From positions 1-40,787 of the forward strand of contig JAATGN010000298.1 of assembly GCA_015654615.1 (NCBI GenBank): DNA of 40,787 nucleotides, written 5' to 3'. This document shows positions 39,649 through 40,787 of this stretch, piece after piece. Position 1 is the stretch's first letter. Each line of letters opens with the position of its first letter. A program made the position numbers and the translations under genes. Origin of the DNA: Rhodospirillales bacterium. GTDB lineage: Bacteria > Pseudomonadota > Alphaproteobacteria > Rhodospirillales > Magnetospirillaceae. The notes below the pieces were generated by a model that had not been told where the DNA came from, searched no databases, and saw nothing but the letters and a program-made list of their open reading frames with translations.

Positions 39649-40284
39649 TCAGGCGACCTTCAGGCCGAGACTGCTCAGCAGAACGGCGGCCTGCTGCTTG
39701 GAGATGATGGCCCCTTTGAACTTGGACGCATCCAGAAGCCGCAGCGCCCCCAGGTCGGCGCCTCGCAGGTCGGCGCCTTCGAAGCGGGCGCTCGTTACGT
39801 TCGCCTCCCGCAGGTTGCAATCCGTCAGCACGGCGTCCCTGAAATCGACTTCGGTAAGATCCGCCCCCTGGAAGTCGATGCCGTCCAACTCGGCGCGACG
39901 GAACGACAGCCCGTGAAGCTGTGCGCTGACGAGAAGACATCTCTCGAAGGCCAGCCCGAGCGTATGGGCATCGACGATCTGAACTCCGGTCAGCTTGCAG
40001 TCCTGAAATGTCGCCGCAGACAGAACCGTCCGACGCCAGTGCGTGTTGTTGAAATCGCAGGACATGAACTGGGCTTCGGTGAGGTCGCACGATGAAAAAT
40101 CGGCCCGGGCGCCGCGACAATGGAAGAATGCGCAGCCGTGAAGATCGAGCCCCTTCAGGGAAACCTCGGTCAAATTCCACCCGACGAATTGAACGGGCTC
40201 GGCATGGCGCCGCAGCGTCGCTTCGATCTCATGGCGGGTCGGGATTCCATCCGGTGCGGGCGCTTCGATCAATGTGCTTTCCAT
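39649..40284 (-). CDS. Pentapeptide-repeat protein
   Basis: A(D/N)Lxx repeats: AELDGIDFQGADLTEVDFRDAVLTDCNLREANVTSARFEGADLRGADLGAL; start MESTLIEAP. Confidence 0.88.
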   Translation of the reverse strand: MESTLIEAPAPDGIPTRHEIEATLRRHAEPVQFVGWNLTEVSLKGLDLHGCAFFHCRGARADFSSCDLTEAQFMSCDFNNTHWRRTVLSAATFQDCKLTGVQIVDAHTLGLAFERCLLVSAQLHGLSFRRAELDGIDFQGADLTEVDFRDAVLTDCNLREANVTSARFEGADLRGADLGALRLLDASKFKGAIISKQQAAVLLSSLGLKVA

Positions 40285-40380
40285 CGGAATTCGATCCCTC
40301 CCGCCGATACGCGGACATCCAACCGGACCGGACATGGATATTCCCAACACCAGCCGAGATCAAGCCGGCGCGACGCCATG

Positions 40381-40607
40381 CCAGGGCTCCGAACTCAGAT
40401 AAAAAACGTTAAACTCATTCGTCATTCCCGCGAAAGCGCTATTGAATTGACACATCTTCGCTCTTTTGCCCCTCGCCCGCTTGCGGGAGAGGGGATTAAG
40501 GTATTGATACATTGAGAGTATTCGAGATGTGTGCCTGCCCTAGAGCAGTTTGCGCGGGGATGACGGACTCAAATTAACGATTTCAAATTCTGAGTTCGGA
40601 GCCCTGG
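40381..40607. repeat. MITE-like imperfect palindromic element
   Basis: Perfect 19-bp ends ccagggctccgaactcaga (40381-40399)/tctgagttcggagccctgg (40589-40607), further imperfect pairing inward, central hairpin cccctcgcccgcttgcgggagagggg (40469-40494). Confidence 0.75.
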
Positions 40608-40624
40608 ACACCGGGCTGGATCGG

Positions 40625-40787
40625 CTACCCGGCCTTGCGCAGCAAAGGGCTCTCCGTCTCGAAACAGGTCCCGAGATCGGGGCACTGCTGGCAATTCGGC
40701 GACTTGCAGAGACGCAGCCCCTCCTGCTCGCACATCATCCGATAGAAGAATTTCTTCCAGCGCATGTTCTTGTCGTTCAAGGCGAAA
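40625..40787 (-). CDS. nifQ: NifQ, C-terminal part (runs off the window edge)
   Basis: FALNDKNMRWKKFFYRMMCEQEGLRLCKSPNCQQCPDLGTCFETESPLLRKAG; C-X4-C-X2-C-X5-C motif of NifQ. Confidence 0.9.
   Translation of the reverse strand, partial: FALNDKNMRWKKFFYRMMCEQEGLRLCKSPNCQQCPDLGTCFETESPLLRKAG

Overview
GC-rich window that looks alphaproteobacterial and diazotrophic (DraT together with nif genes; the taxon is inferred). Left third: a partial AEC-type transporter, an MCP chemoreceptor, a BASS transporter divergent from a LysR regulator, a methyltransferase, an SDR/DUF2867 protein, then nifA, draT and a minus-strand iscA-nifU-nifS-nifV-nifW operon. Middle: a complete-looking phenol hydroxylase / catechol meta-cleavage gene set on the minus strand (dmpKLMNOPQ, two tandem catechol 2,3-dioxygenases, a HbpS/GlcG-like gene, dmpC, E, F, G, H and a 59-aa 4-oxalocrotonate tautomerase absent from the ORF track). 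Right: a four-gene minus-strand envelope module (YCF48-like beta-propeller, RND/MMPL permease, DUF1302 outer-membrane protein, DUF1329 periplasmic protein), a GntR/FCD regulator, a DmpR/XylR-type sigma54 activator, a pentapeptide-repeat protein and the C-terminus of nifQ. Main observations: three full-consensus sigma54 promoters (nif operon, phenol hydroxylase operon, envelope module); XylR/DmpR-like upstream sites at the last two, suggesting the uncharacterised envelope module is co-regulated with phenol catabolism; an in-frame TAA truncating dmpN; a palindrome shared by the GntR promoter and the catechol dioxygenase promoter; a decayed GxxExxY gene bounded exactly by perfect 29-bp inverted repeats; and several other palindromic or MITE-like repeat families. 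All assignments come from reading the sequence; no database search was run.
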